From Nitratiruptor sp. (GTDB lineage Bacteria > Campylobacterota > Campylobacteria > Campylobacterales > Nitratiruptoraceae): 21,798 nt of DNA. The DNA lies in assembly GCA_015494505.1 (NCBI GenBank), contig WGBB01000079.1, positions 1 to 21,798 of the forward strand. Reading direction: 5' to 3'. Below, one piece after another: positions 13,900 through 21,571 of the stretch. Every line of letters begins with the position of its first letter. Positions within the stretch are counted from its first letter, which is position 1. The notes under the pieces were generated by a model. The model was not told the origin of the DNA. It searched no databases and saw only the letters and a list, made by a program, of their open reading frames with translations. The position numbers and the translations under genes are program-made.

Positions 13900-15158
13900 A
13901 AAAAGTAGAACTTCTTAGCCCCGCAGGTAATCTCAAAAAACTCAAAATCGCACTTGCATACGGTGCCGACGCCGTCTATGGCGGGGTGAGCCATTTTAGC
14001 CTGCGCATACGCAGCGGCAAGGAGTTTGACGAAGCGAGCTTCAAAGAGGGGATCGAGTATGCCCATGCGCGGGGCAAAAAGGTCTACTGCACCATCAACG
14101 GATTTCCCTTCAATTCCCAAATCAAACTCTACGCGCGCCATATCGAAAAGATGGCTGCGCTGAATCCCGACGCCTTTATCGTCAGCACTCCGGGCGTCAT
14201 CAAGCTCTGCCAAGAGATAGCACCCGATATTCCACTGCATCTATCGACCCAGGCAAACGTGATGAACTACCTCGATGCGGCGGTCTACTACGATCTAGGC
14301 GTGCAGCGCATTATCGCGGCGCGCGAGATTAGCCTCAAAGACCTCGAAGAGATCAAAAAGCGCTTGCCTGATTTAGAGCTGGAAATCTTCGTACACGGCA
14401 GCATGTGCTTCGCCTATAGCGGTAGATGCCTTATCAGCTCTGTCCAGAGCGGACGCGTGCCCAATCGTGGCAGCTGTGCCAACGACTGCCGCTTCGAATA
14501 CACCCTCTATGCCGAAAATCCCGAGACCGGTACACTCTTTAAACTCGAAGAGCGAGAGGGCGAGGGTACCTACATCATGAACGCCAAGGATCTCAATCTG
14601 GCTAGCCATATCAAAGAGATTTTAGACAGCGGCGTGGTGGATAGCCTCAAAATCGAAGGACGCACCAAGAGCGACTACTACGCCGCTATCACCGCCAAGG
14701 CCTACCGCATGGCCATCGATGACTACTATGCAGGTAGGTTCGAGCCGCAAAAATATCAATCGGAACTCGCCACCACCAAGCATCGCGGTTTTACCGACGG
14801 GTATCTCGTGAGTCGTCCCTTTGAAAAGGGTGGTGCGCAAAAGCTGGATAGCTCCATCAGCGAAGGCACCCACCAGGTCAAAGCGGAGGTGATAGAAGAT
14901 GGCCTCCATTTTCTTACAAAAGATAAAATTTGCAAAGGCGACATCCTCGAAATCGTCGCTCCCGAAGGTGCTACTCTCATGCCGTGCAAAAATGAAATAG
15001 GCGAGATTTTCCAAAAAGATGGCACGTGGTGGCTGCGGCTGGATCGCATCGAGGCCAATAAAGAGTACGAATGCATCCATAGCGGCAACATCAATCCCGT
15101 CAAGCTCCCCTGTGCTTTGCCTCCCTATACTTTTTTAAGGAAAGAGATTGAACGTTAA
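13896..15158 (+). CDS. trhP: Peptidase U32 family protein, TrhP/YegQ-like tRNA hydroxylation factor
   Basis: A 420-residue protein of the U32 family. The signature EIFVHGSMCFAYSGRCLIS is at about 163-181. Four cysteines, C171, C178, C194 and C198 (NRGSCANDCR), are spaced as in members that carry an iron-sulphur cluster. The N-terminal KVELLSPAGNLKKLKIALAYGADAVYGG is a TIM-barrel start. TrhP (YegQ) promotes prephenate-dependent 5-hydroxyuridine formation at tRNA position 34, while the related RlhA hydroxylates 23S rRNA. The C-terminal beta-barrel-like domain and roughly 450-residue layout favour TrhP, but paralogues are hard to tell apart. The ATG at 13896 overlaps the Uma2 stop (ATGA). An in-frame ATG at 13881 lies inside Uma2 and would add five residues unlike the family start. 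Confidence 0.85.
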   Translation: MKKVELLSPAGNLKKLKIALAYGADAVYGGVSHFSLRIRSGKEFDEASFKEGIEYAHARGKKVYCTINGFPFNSQIKLYARHIEKMAALNPDAFIVSTPGVIKLCQEIAPDIPLHLSTQANVMNYLDAAVYYDLGVQRIIAAREISLKDLEEIKKRLPDLELEIFVHGSMCFAYSGRCLISSVQSGRVPNRGSCANDCRFEYTLYAENPETGTLFKLEEREGEGTYIMNAKDLNLASHIKEILDSGVVDSLKIEGRTKSDYYAAITAKAYRMAIDDYYAGRFEPQKYQSELATTKHRGFTDGYLVSRPFEKGGAQKLDSSISEGTHQVKAEVIEDGLHFLTKDKICKGDILEIVAPEGATLMPCKNEIGEIFQKDGTWWLRLDRIEANKEYECIHSGNINPVKLPCALPPYTFLRKEIER

Positions 15159-15423
15159 GAAAATTTTGCCCATCTGGTGGGCGTGGCAGTGGCGTGTGCT
15201 TGTAGCTGTGCTTTTAGCGAATATCGCTTTGGGATTTGTCGTGGGTCTTGCCGGAGGCATCTTAGGGGTTGCTAAAGAGAATTTGATTATAATTACCAAT
15301 CTCGTCTCATACGGTGTGACGATTTATGCGAGTATCTACTTTCTTGCATATGTGTTTAAAAAATTTGGAATCTATGCGCCGAGCAAAGAGAGTGATCCAT
15401 ACAGAACTGCAGCTGTCAAATAA
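15148..15423 (+). CDS. Small two-helix membrane protein
   Basis: A 91-residue hydrophobic protein I cannot assign to a named family. It has a Trp-rich amphipathic start (LPIWWAWQWR), then two transmembrane helices at about 17-38 and 45-70 joined by a Gly-rich turn (GLAGGILG), and a short polar tail. The start is a TTG at 15148, supported by AAGGAAAG about 7 bases upstream and by 11 bases of overlap with the U32 gene. No ATG gives a comparable N-terminus. purE follows after 9 bases. Position between an RNA-modification gene and purE says little about its role. Confidence 0.75.
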   Translation: MNVKKILPIWWAWQWRVLVAVLLANIALGFVVGLAGGILGVAKENLIIITNLVSYGVTIYASIYFLAYVFKKFGIYAPSKESDPYRTAAVK

Positions 15424-15432
15424 GGAGGATGG

Positions 15433-15942
15433 ATGCGATTTATTTCGATCATTATGGGAAGCAAAAGCGATTATGATGTGATGCAAGAGTGTGCGAAAGT
15501 TTTAGATAAATTTGGCGTTCCCTACGAACTCATCATCTCTAGTGCCCACAGAAGCCCACACCGCACGAAAAATTACGTCACCCAGGCAGAGCAAAAGGGT
15601 GCCAAAGTCTTCATCTGTGCCGCAGGAATGGCTGCGCACCTTGCGGGCGTGGTAGCGAGCCTGACCGTCAAGCCGGTCATCGGCGTGCCGATGAAGGGCG
15701 GCTTTATGGATGGGATGGATGCGCTGCTGAGCACCGTGCAGATGCCGGCCGGTATGCCCGTAGCCACCGTGGCCGTGGGCAAAGCGGGAGCCGTGAATGC
15801 GGCATATCTAGCGATGCAGATTTTGGCTATCGACGATGCGGAATTGCGCGCCAAGCTCGAAGAGGATCGTTTGGCAAAAGCCAAAAAGGTGGAGGCAGAT
15901 TCGAGCGAAGTGGAAGTGATCATCGATGCTACTGAAGCCTGA
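15433..15942 (+). CDS. purE: N5-carboxyaminoimidazole ribonucleotide mutase
   Basis: A 169-residue enzyme that converts N5-CAIR to CAIR in purine synthesis. It shows the class I PurE landmarks: IIMGSKSDYDVM at the start, the active-site loop ISSAHRSPHRT with its His, FICAAGMAAHLAGVVAS, PVIGVPMKGG, LLSTVQMPAGMPVATVAVG and GAVNAAYLAMQIL. The partner gene purK is not in the window. A strong AGGAGG at 15423-15428 precedes the ATG. The C-terminal tail is acidic and overlaps the DUF89 gene by 17 bases, an unusually long overlap that suggests coupled translation. Confidence 0.97.
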   Translation: MRFISIIMGSKSDYDVMQECAKVLDKFGVPYELIISSAHRSPHRTKNYVTQAEQKGAKVFICAAGMAAHLAGVVASLTVKPVIGVPMKGGFMDGMDALLSTVQMPAGMPVATVAVGKAGAVNAAYLAMQILAIDDAELRAKLEEDRLAKAKKVEADSSEVEVIIDATEA

Positions 15943-16786
15943 TTGCTTCGTCTGTTTGTATAACCAATCGCTACGCGTCACCAAGGCTTTGGCGTGCGAC
16001 GAGGCGTGTGCCGATAGTGTGATGCAGCGCAGCGCGGAGGTGCTAGCACACATCACGCCTCGCCAAACACCGCCCGAAGCGGCGGCCATTCTCTATCCCG
16101 CCATCGGTGAACTGGTGGGAAAAGAGGATCTCTATGCGGCTAAGAAGCGCGAGTCAACGCAAAAAGCCTTGGAGTTTTTGGAATTCGTGCGCAACAAGAT
16201 CGCTGCCGGCATCGATCCTGTGGATGCGGCGCTGCGTGCAGCGGTAGCCGGCAACGTGATCGATTTTGCCACGGAGGTGCTGTTCGATATCGAAGAGGAG
16301 ATTGCCAAGATCTTCGAAGCGCCCTTTGCCATCGATGACAAAGAGCGTTTCAAAGAGCGCCTCACCAAAGCAAAGAGTCTTCTTGTCATCGGCGACAACG
16401 TGGGCGAGCACGTTTTTGATAAGGTGATGATCGAGACGTTGCGCAGCCGCTACGCTATCGATGTGACCTATTTTGTCCGTGGCAAACCCATCATCAACGA
16501 CGTCACGCTCGCCGATGCCAAAGCCATCGGACTCGATGAGGTTTGTCGCGTGGTGGATAGCGGCGTCGATACGCCGGGGTTTATCCTCGAGCGTGCAAGC
16601 GACGAAGCCAAAGAGATTTTTACAAATGCCGATCTGATTCTAGCCAAAGGGATGGGAAACTTTGAATGTATGGAGAGCATGCGAGATAGCAGGCTCTACT
16701 TTTTATTCAAAGTCAAATGCTCCGTGGTAGCTAGCCGCGTGGGCAAACAGATAGGCGATCTCATTATGGCGGAATCTGGAATCTAA
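15926..16786 (+). CDS. DUF89-family (ARMT1-like) metal-dependent damage-control phosphatase
   Basis: A 286-residue DUF89 protein of the archaeal/bacterial COG1578 type. An N-terminal Cys pair (CFVCLYNQ) is followed by helices, then the metal site GDNVGEHVFD (Asp157, Asn158), YFVRGKPIINDVT (Arg185 to Asp192) and the Lys loop LAKGMGNFE (241-247). DUF89 enzymes hydrolyse phosphate from harmful or side-product phosphometabolites such as sugar or pantetheine phosphates. The natural substrate here is unknown. Start ATG 15926 lies 17 bases inside purE. The linkage to purine synthesis is suggestive only, and the gene may simply ride in the operon. A GGAGG site then leads to the glutaredoxin gene 10 bases on. 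Confidence 0.9.
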   Translation: MLLKPDCFVCLYNQSLRVTKALACDEACADSVMQRSAEVLAHITPRQTPPEAAAILYPAIGELVGKEDLYAAKKRESTQKALEFLEFVRNKIAAGIDPVDAALRAAVAGNVIDFATEVLFDIEEEIAKIFEAPFAIDDKERFKERLTKAKSLLVIGDNVGEHVFDKVMIETLRSRYAIDVTYFVRGKPIINDVTLADAKAIGLDEVCRVVDSGVDTPGFILERASDEAKEIFTNADLILAKGMGNFECMESMRDSRLYFLFKVKCSVVASRVGKQIGDLIMAESGI

Positions 16787-16796
16787 AGGAGGGAAG

Positions 16797-17048
16797 ATGA
16801 GCGAAAAAAAAGCGCAAAAACGTGTGGTGCTCTTTACGAGTCCCGGATGTGTTTGGTGCACCAGAGCCAAGCAGTATTTTAGAAAAAACAACATCCGCTT
16901 CAAGGAAATCGACATCTCCAAAGACCAAAAAGCCGCACAAGACTGCCTGCGCCACGGCTGTCGCGGCGTGCCTGTAGTGCTGGTGGGTAGCCGCTGGATT
17001 TGTGGCTTCGACCAGGCTAAAATAGCAAAAGAATTGGGAATCGCATGA
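16797..17048 (+). CDS. Glutaredoxin-like thiol-disulfide oxidoreductase
   Basis: An 83-residue thioredoxin-fold protein with the dithiol active site C18-V-W-C21 in FTSPGCVWCTRAKQYF, the cis-proline P59 in RGVPVVLVG and the closing CGFDQAKIAKEL segment. A dithiol CxxC and length near 80 fit glutaredoxin/NrdH. The sequence CVWC differs from both CPYC (Grx) and CVQC/CMQC (NrdH), so the electron donor cannot be told. Extra cysteines at about 50 and 55 (QDCLRHGC) are unusual. AGGAGGGA precedes the ATG. The gene overlaps glyQ by 4 bases (ATGA), so the DUF89, glutaredoxin and glyQ genes are probably co-transcribed. Confidence 0.9.
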   Translation: MSEKKAQKRVVLFTSPGCVWCTRAKQYFRKNNIRFKEIDISKDQKAAQDCLRHGCRGVPVVLVGSRWICGFDQAKIAKELGIA

Positions 17049-17923
17049 TTAAGTTTAGTGAACTTCTTCTCAAACTCCAAGATTTTTGGGCCAAGCAGGG
17101 TTGTGTCGTCGTGCAGCCATACGACGTGCCAAGCGGTGCGGGGACCTTTCATCCGGCTACCTTCCTTCGCTCTCTCGACCCCAAGCCTTGGGCTGCCGCC
17201 TACGTGGCACCTAGCCGCCGTCCCACCGACGGGCGCTACGGCGAAAACCCCAACCGCTTAGGCGCCTACTATCAGTTCCAAGTGCTTATCAAGCCAAGCC
17301 CTGCCAACATTCAAGATCTCTATTTGCAAAGCCTCGAAGCTTTGGGGCTTGATTGGCGCAAGCACGATATTCGCTTCGTCGAGGATAATTGGGAGAGTCC
17401 TACACTGGGAGCCTGGGGCCTTGGCTGGGAGGTGTGGCTCGATGGGATGGAGGTGACGCAGTTTACCTACTTCCAGCAAGTGGGAGGCTTCGAGTGCGAT
17501 CCCGTGGCCGTGGAGATTACCTACGGCACCGAGCGCCTGGCGATGTATCTGCAGGGTGTGGAGAATGTTTTCGATATTGTCTGGAGCGATGAAGGCGGGC
17601 AAACAATCACCTACGGCGACGTGCACAAGCGAGGTGAATTCGAATATAGCCGCTACAACTTCGAAGTGGCCGACACAGCCATGCTCTTTCGCTGGTTTGA
17701 GGATGCGAGTCGCGAGTGCAAGCGCTGCTTAGATGAAAACTTACCGCTTCCGGCCTATGACTACTGCCTCCTAGCCAGCCACATCTTCAACACCCTCGAT
17801 GCGCGCAAGGCCATCAGCGTGACTGAGCGCCAAAACTTCATCCTCAAAGTGCGCGAGCTCGCCAAAGGGTGTGCCCAGAAGTATCGCGAGAGTCTAGGAA
17901 TCGGAGAGGCGCTTGAAGCTTAA
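17045..17923 (+). CDS. glyQ: Glycyl-tRNA synthetase alpha subunit
   Basis: A 292-residue class II catalytic subunit of the alpha2beta2 bacterial GlyRS. Typical blocks are present: LQDFWAKQGCVVVQPYD at the start, GTFHPATFLRSLDPKPW, the motif-2-like AYVAPSRRPTDGRYGENPNR, WESPTLGAWGLGWEVWLDGME and the motif-3-like ITYGTERLAMYLQG. Length is normal. The beta subunit gene glyS is not in the window; separate glyQ and glyS is usual in Campylobacterota. The ATG overlaps the glutaredoxin stop. Downstream it overlaps the Nif3-like gene by 11 bases, starting a gene order shared with Helicobacter. Confidence 0.98.
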   Translation: MIKFSELLLKLQDFWAKQGCVVVQPYDVPSGAGTFHPATFLRSLDPKPWAAAYVAPSRRPTDGRYGENPNRLGAYYQFQVLIKPSPANIQDLYLQSLEALGLDWRKHDIRFVEDNWESPTLGAWGLGWEVWLDGMEVTQFTYFQQVGGFECDPVAVEITYGTERLAMYLQGVENVFDIVWSDEGGQTITYGDVHKRGEFEYSRYNFEVADTAMLFRWFEDASRECKRCLDENLPLPAYDYCLLASHIFNTLDARKAISVTERQNFILKVRELAKGCAQKYRESLGIGEALEA

Positions 17924-18650
17924 AGAGATTTATGCGATACTCGATGAGATAAGTCCTTTCGCGCTCCAAGAGAAGTGGGATAACTCTGGATTGCAGGTAG
18001 GGGACTGGGAGCGCGAGATCGAGCGCATCTATGTGTGCATCGATCTTGATAGCGAGCTCATCGATGCTATAGAGCCTGGCTCGCTTCTAATAACGCACCA
18101 TCCCATCATTTTTGGCAAGCTAACGTCTATCGAATATAACTCCTATCCCGCCAAACTCTTGGTGCAGATGATAAAAAAAGATATCTCCCACATCGCCATG
18201 CATACCAACTTCGACAAAACCCATCTCAATAGATATGTAGCCAAGGAAGTCTTGGGCGTCGAGTGTGAAGGAGAGGAGTTTATCTGCTATTTCGATAAAG
18301 AGCTGAGCTTCGATGAATCTCTCGCATGGGTGAGCGAGCGCTTTGGCCTTTCGTGTCCACGCTACGTGCCGACTGCTAAAAAAATAGAGCGCATAGCGCT
18401 CACCACCGGCAGCGGCGGGAGCCTGTTGGATATGGTGGAGGCTGATCTCTTTTTGACGGGCGATCTCAAATACCACGACGCCATGAAAGCTAAAGAGCTA
18501 GGCATCGGCGTCATCGATATAGGACATTTCGAGAGCGAACGATATTTTGGTAGCGTACTTGAAGCGCAATTGAAAAAAAGAGATATACAAGCTATAATTG
18601 CGACAATAAAAAATCCCCTAAAGGTCATGGATGAAAGAGTACATCAATAA
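17913..18650 (+). CDS. Nif3/YbgI-family dinuclear metal protein (GTP cyclohydrolase 1 type 2 homolog)
   Basis: A 245-residue Nif3-like protein. The metal ligands are visible: LITHHPIIFG near residue 61 with two adjacent His, AMHTNFD near 94, and the C-terminal VIDIGHFESER near 204 with His and Glu. Proteins of this family are described as GTP cyclohydrolase 1 type 2-like, but the cellular role remains uncertain. The start is a TTG at 17913 within glyQ, giving KLKEIYAILDEISPF, which matches the family N-terminus. The 3' end contains a promoter for the next gene and overlaps it by 20 bases. It is the homologue of the gene next to flgZ in Helicobacter pylori (HP0959, from memory). Confidence 0.9.
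   Translation: MKLKEIYAILDEISPFALQEKWDNSGLQVGDWEREIERIYVCIDLDSELIDAIEPGSLLITHHPIIFGKLTSIEYNSYPAKLLVQMIKKDISHIAMHTNFDKTHLNRYVAKEVLGVECEGEEFICYFDKELSFDESLAWVSERFGLSCPRYVPTAKKIERIALTTGSGGSLLDMVEADLFLTGDLKYHDAMKAKELGIGVIDIGHFESERYFGSVLEAQLKKRDIQAIIATIKNPLKVMDERVHQ
18570..18598 (+). promoter_or_regulatory. Internal sigma-70-type promoter for flgZ inside the nif3-like gene
   Basis: TTGAAA at 18570-18575 and TATAAT at 18593-18598 are separated by exactly 17 bases, near the consensus for a sigma-70 promoter and the best -35/-10 pair in the window. It lies in an AT-rich patch within otherwise GC-richer coding sequence, 33 bases upstream of the flgZ ATG at 18631. It would let flgZ and the genes after it be expressed apart from glyQ. 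AAAGG at 18620-18624 can act as the ribosome binding site. Confidence 0.6.
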
Positions 18651-19344
18651 GCTCATCGAGCTTGCGCGTATCGACAAGACCATCGACGATTTCGGCCCGA
18701 AAATAGAAGAGGTCCAGGCCAAACTCAAGCGTGCCGAAAGCGACAAAGCCGCTATCGAAAAAGAGATAGCGGCTATCGAAGAGGAAGTCAAAGAGTGTGA
18801 AGTTAAAAAGAAAAAGAATGAACTCCATCTCCAAGAGCTTGCCGAAAAGCTGCAAGAGCTAGAAAAGAAGAGCGCGCAAGTCAAGACCGAAAAAGAGCTC
18901 AAAGCGATTCAGCTCGAAGAGGATATCGCAAAAGAGCAGATCAACTTCGCAAACGACGAGATAGCGCGCCTCGAAAATCTTTGCGAGACGAAGCAAGAGG
19001 AAATCGAAGCACTCAAGGAGCGCCTCAAAGAGGCTGAAGAAAAGCTCGCAGCCATCCGGCAAGAGGTACAAAAAGAGCTCGAGGCCATCGAGGCGGAGCG
19101 TCAGGAGTATTTCGCGAAAAAAGATGCACTTATCAAAGAAATCCCGCAGCAGATTTTGGCCTTTTACGAAAAGATTCGCCGCTGGGCTGGTAACACGGCA
19201 GTGGTACCGGTGCGCAAGCAGGCCTGTATGGGGTGTTTTATGAAAATCAACGACAAAACCTACGCCGGCGTCATCAAAGGTGAAGAGATTACCACATGTC
19301 CCCACTGCGGACGGATTCTTTACATCGAAGAGGAGGAGCAGTAG
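18631..19344 (+). CDS. flgZ: Coiled-coil zinc-ribbon protein, FlgZ (HP0958)-like
   Basis: A 237-residue protein: residues 1-175 form a long, highly charged coiled-coil hairpin and residues 195-232 a C4 zinc ribbon (C199, C202 in ACMGC; C223, C226 in TCPHC). The domain plan and genomic position match Helicobacter pylori HP0958/FlgZ, which stabilises the sigma-54 factor RpoN, binds flagellin mRNA and is needed for motility. The same zinc-ribbon family (PF02591) occurs in bacteria without flagella, so the role here is inferred. It has a promoter of its own inside the preceding gene. The ATG at 18631 is 20 bases before the nif3-like stop. waaA follows 14 bases after its stop. Confidence 0.85.
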   Translation: MKEYINKLIELARIDKTIDDFGPKIEEVQAKLKRAESDKAAIEKEIAAIEEEVKECEVKKKKNELHLQELAEKLQELEKKSAQVKTEKELKAIQLEEDIAKEQINFANDEIARLENLCETKQEEIEALKERLKEAEEKLAAIRQEVQKELEAIEAERQEYFAKKDALIKEIPQQILAFYEKIRRWAGNTAVVPVRKQACMGCFMKINDKTYAGVIKGEEITTCPHCGRILYIEEEEQ

Positions 19345-19358
19345 GCTCCCCCTTTGTG

Positions 19359-20504
19359 ATGTTTGCATATTTTTATACGTTCCTCTTAACGCTTCTTTAT
19401 ATCCTTTCCCTTCCCATCCTCTTTTTGCTAAGCTTCAAACAAAAATATCACCGGGCCATCCCCGCGCGCTTTTTCTTATGGCGTAATCCACCTTTTAGTG
19501 AGCCGCGTATCCACTTTCATAGCTGCTCATTGGGCGAGACCAAAGCCTTGGCTCCCATCATCGAGCATTTCGATGCGGTGAATCTCAGTGTCATCACCCA
19601 AACGGGCTTTGAAGCGGCCGAGGGATATGCCAATGCAGAGGTACGCTATCTGCCTTTTGAGATTTTCTTGTGGCGTTGGCTGCGCCCAGGAAAGGCGCTC
19701 GTGGTGATGGAGGCGGAGCTGTGGTATCTGCTCTTTTATATTTCTAAAAGGAGCGGCGCTGCGACCTTTTTGCTCAATGCTCGCATCAGTGACCGGAGAT
19801 TCCCGCGCTACAAGCGTTTTGCCTGGTTCTATCGTCGCATCTTTGCCCATATCGATTACATTTTTGCACAGACTCAGACCGACAAGGAGCGTTTAGAAGC
19901 TCTGGGCGCCAAAAACGTGGAAGTGGTGGGCAACATTAAGCTCCTAGCCACCCCACAGGTGACGAAGCGATACACTAAGAGTAAACCCCTCATCGTCGCA
20001 GCCAGCACACACGATCCCGAAGAGGAGATCATCGCCACAGATTGGGTGATGACCCAAAAGGGCAAGACCACCTTGGCTGTGGTGCCGCGCCATCCCGAGC
20101 GATTCGACGAGGTGGATGAGCTGCTGCGTCACATCGCCCGTCGCGAGGAGCTGCGCTACCATAGACTGGGTGAAAACGAGAGTTTGGATGCAGACATCGT
20201 GCTGGTAGATAGGATGGGAGAGCTTGTCAATCTCTACGCCATAGCCGATTTAGTGATACTAGGTGGCAGTTTCGTCCCCGTAGGCGGGCACAACCCCATC
20301 GAACCGGCATATTTTGGCGTCCCCATCATCAGCGGCGAGCACATTTTTAACCAAAAAGAGAGCTACGCAGCCGTGGAGGGGATCGAGATCGTCCCGGCAG
20401 AAAAACTCCCAGAAACCCTCGCGCGAGGCTCGTGGCAGCCGACAAAAATCACGGCCACTTTCGATGCCGACAAAGTCATAGGAGCTATTAAAAATGTGGT
20501 ATGA
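19359..20504 (+). CDS. waaA: 3-deoxy-D-manno-octulosonic acid (Kdo) transferase
   Basis: A 381-residue inner-membrane-anchored GT-B glycosyltransferase that adds Kdo to lipid A precursor. The N-terminal helix (FAYFYTFLLTLLYILSLPILFLL) is the membrane anchor, then comes the acceptor-site motif HSCSLGETKALAP with the catalytic Glu (usual form HxxSVGE). VMEAELWY, NARISDRRFPRY, ASTHDPEEE (usual STHEGEE), VPRHPERF and GGSFVPVGGHNPIEPA follow, all diagnostic. The start is ATG 19359, giving a conventional anchor; a GTG immediately upstream is also possible. The frame extends back into flgZ but that part is unlike the family. It overlaps the DUF167 gene by 11 bases. Confidence 0.94.
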   Translation: MFAYFYTFLLTLLYILSLPILFLLSFKQKYHRAIPARFFLWRNPPFSEPRIHFHSCSLGETKALAPIIEHFDAVNLSVITQTGFEAAEGYANAEVRYLPFEIFLWRWLRPGKALVVMEAELWYLLFYISKRSGAATFLLNARISDRRFPRYKRFAWFYRRIFAHIDYIFAQTQTDKERLEALGAKNVEVVGNIKLLATPQVTKRYTKSKPLIVAASTHDPEEEIIATDWVMTQKGKTTLAVVPRHPERFDEVDELLRHIARREELRYHRLGENESLDADIVLVDRMGELVNLYAIADLVILGGSFVPVGGHNPIEPAYFGVPIISGEHIFNQKESYAAVEGIEIVPAEKLPETLARGSWQPTKITATFDADKVIGAIKNVV

Positions 20505-20784
20505 GATCCAAGAGGATTTCGTAATATTCGCCATCAAAGCACAGCCAAACGCCAGCAAAAACAAAATAGCCGGACTCTACGACGACAGCCTCAAAATCAC
20601 CATCAAAGCGCCGGCAGTGGAGGGTGCGGCCAACAAGGAGCTCGTCAAATTCCTATCCAAAACCTTCAAAGTCCCCAAAAGCTCTATCGAATTTGTAGGC
20701 GGCGAGACCAGCAAGCGCAAGCGCATAAAGCTTCCCAGAAGCAAAAAAGTGGAGGAGTTCATAGCGTCGATGGAAAAATCTTAA
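20494..20784 (+). CDS. DUF167 (YggU-family) protein
   Basis: A 96-residue basic alpha/beta protein of the DUF167/YggU family. The core matches: FAIKAQPNASKNKIAGL (family pattern V-x-V-x-P-x-A), LKITIKAPAVEGAANKELVKFLSK with the conserved P-A-V-E-G-A-A-N-K-E-L helix, and VPKSSIEFVGGETSKRKRIKL. The structure is known for several members but the function is not. It overlaps waaA by 11 bases and would be co-transcribed with it. Its stop codon lies within a short palindrome upstream of the next gene's promoter. Confidence 0.92.
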   Translation: MWYEIQEDFVIFAIKAQPNASKNKIAGLYDDSLKITIKAPAVEGAANKELVKFLSKTFKVPKSSIEFVGGETSKRKRIKLPRSKKVEEFIASMEKS

Positions 20785-20827
20785 ATCTATTTAAGCTATA
20801 ATAGCGCTAAAAATTGAAGGAACGAGA
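20781..20827 (+). promoter_or_regulatory. Promoter and ribosome binding site of the RluA-type gene, with adjacent palindrome
   Basis: TATAAT at 20797-20802 and AAGGAA at 20817-20822 precede the TTG start at 20828. No good -35 is seen. TTAAAT at 20781-20786 and ATTTAA at 20789-20794 form a 6+6 palindrome just upstream of the -10, where a regulator could bind. It also overlaps the DUF167 stop codon. The strong AAGGAA with 5-base spacing supports the TTG start. Confidence 0.55.
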
Positions 20828-21556
20828 TTGAAAGAGAAAGCCTACAAAGTTTTGGCCAAACAGCTAGGAATTTCCAATAAAAAGGCCAAAGAGCTCATCG
20901 ATAGAGGCCTCGTGTACGTGGGCGATCGCAAGGTGATGATCGCACGCGGCGAAATTGACGTGAAGACCAAGTTTCGCGTCAAGCAGGTGGATAAGCCCGA
21001 AGTTCTTTTCGAAGATGATAAAATCCTCGCTGTCAATAAGCCCGCACACATCACCAGCGAAGAGATCAAACAGGATTCCGGCTACGAGCTGCTACACAGG
21101 CTCGATAAGGAGACGAGCGGCGTGCTTTTGTTGGTCAAGGACAGAGATTTTCGTAAAAAAGCGATAGAGGAGTTCAAAAACCAGCGTGTCTATAAAGAGT
21201 ACATCGCCTGGGTGGAGGGCATTATCGCCGAGCCTTTCGAGATAGACTACCCGATCCTCACCATCAAAAAAAACGGCCGCGCAAAATCGCGCCTTTCACG
21301 CTCACGCGGCCTGCCGGCACACACGTACGTGGAGCCGCTCGAAGTGCACGGCAAAAAGACCAAGGTCAAAGCCGTCATAAAAACCGGCCGTACCCACCAG
21401 ATCCGCGTTCATTTAGCGCGCAGCGGCCACCCGATTTTAGGTGATACGCTCTATGGGGGCAAACCATGGAGCCGTATTATGCTGCATGCTAAAAAGATTA
21501 AACTGCTCGATTACGAATTCGAAGCACCCGAGCCGAAGGATTTTGTGATACAGTGA
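20828..21556 (+). CDS. RluA-family rRNA/tRNA pseudouridine synthase with S4-like N-terminus
   Basis: A 242-residue enzyme that isomerises uridine to pseudouridine in structured RNA. An S4-like RNA-binding segment lies at about 1-55 (KQLGISNKKAKELIDRGLVYVG). The catalytic domain has LLHRLDKETSGVLLL with the catalytic Asp93, FKNQRVYKEYIAWV, the TGRTHQIRVHLARSGHPILGDTLYGG block and a closing MLHAKKIKLLDYEF. The family includes RluA, RluC, RluD and TruC; the exact target uridine cannot be told. The start is a TTG at 20828, supported by AAGGAA at 20817-20822. It is the final gene of the run and corresponds in position to the synthase gene after waaA in Helicobacter pylori. Confidence 0.93.
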   Translation: MKEKAYKVLAKQLGISNKKAKELIDRGLVYVGDRKVMIARGEIDVKTKFRVKQVDKPEVLFEDDKILAVNKPAHITSEEIKQDSGYELLHRLDKETSGVLLLVKDRDFRKKAIEEFKNQRVYKEYIAWVEGIIAEPFEIDYPILTIKKNGRAKSRLSRSRGLPAHTYVEPLEVHGKKTKVKAVIKTGRTHQIRVHLARSGHPILGDTLYGGKPWSRIMLHAKKIKLLDYEFEAPEPKDFVIQ

Positions 21557-21571
21557 CATGAGGAAACTTGC

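Noticed and set aside
15281..15300. TATAAT inside the small two-helix membrane gene as a purE promoter
   Set aside because: It lies in the coding sequence (Ile-Ile-Ile-Thr codons) with no -35, and is 140 bases from purE. It is probably a codon effect.
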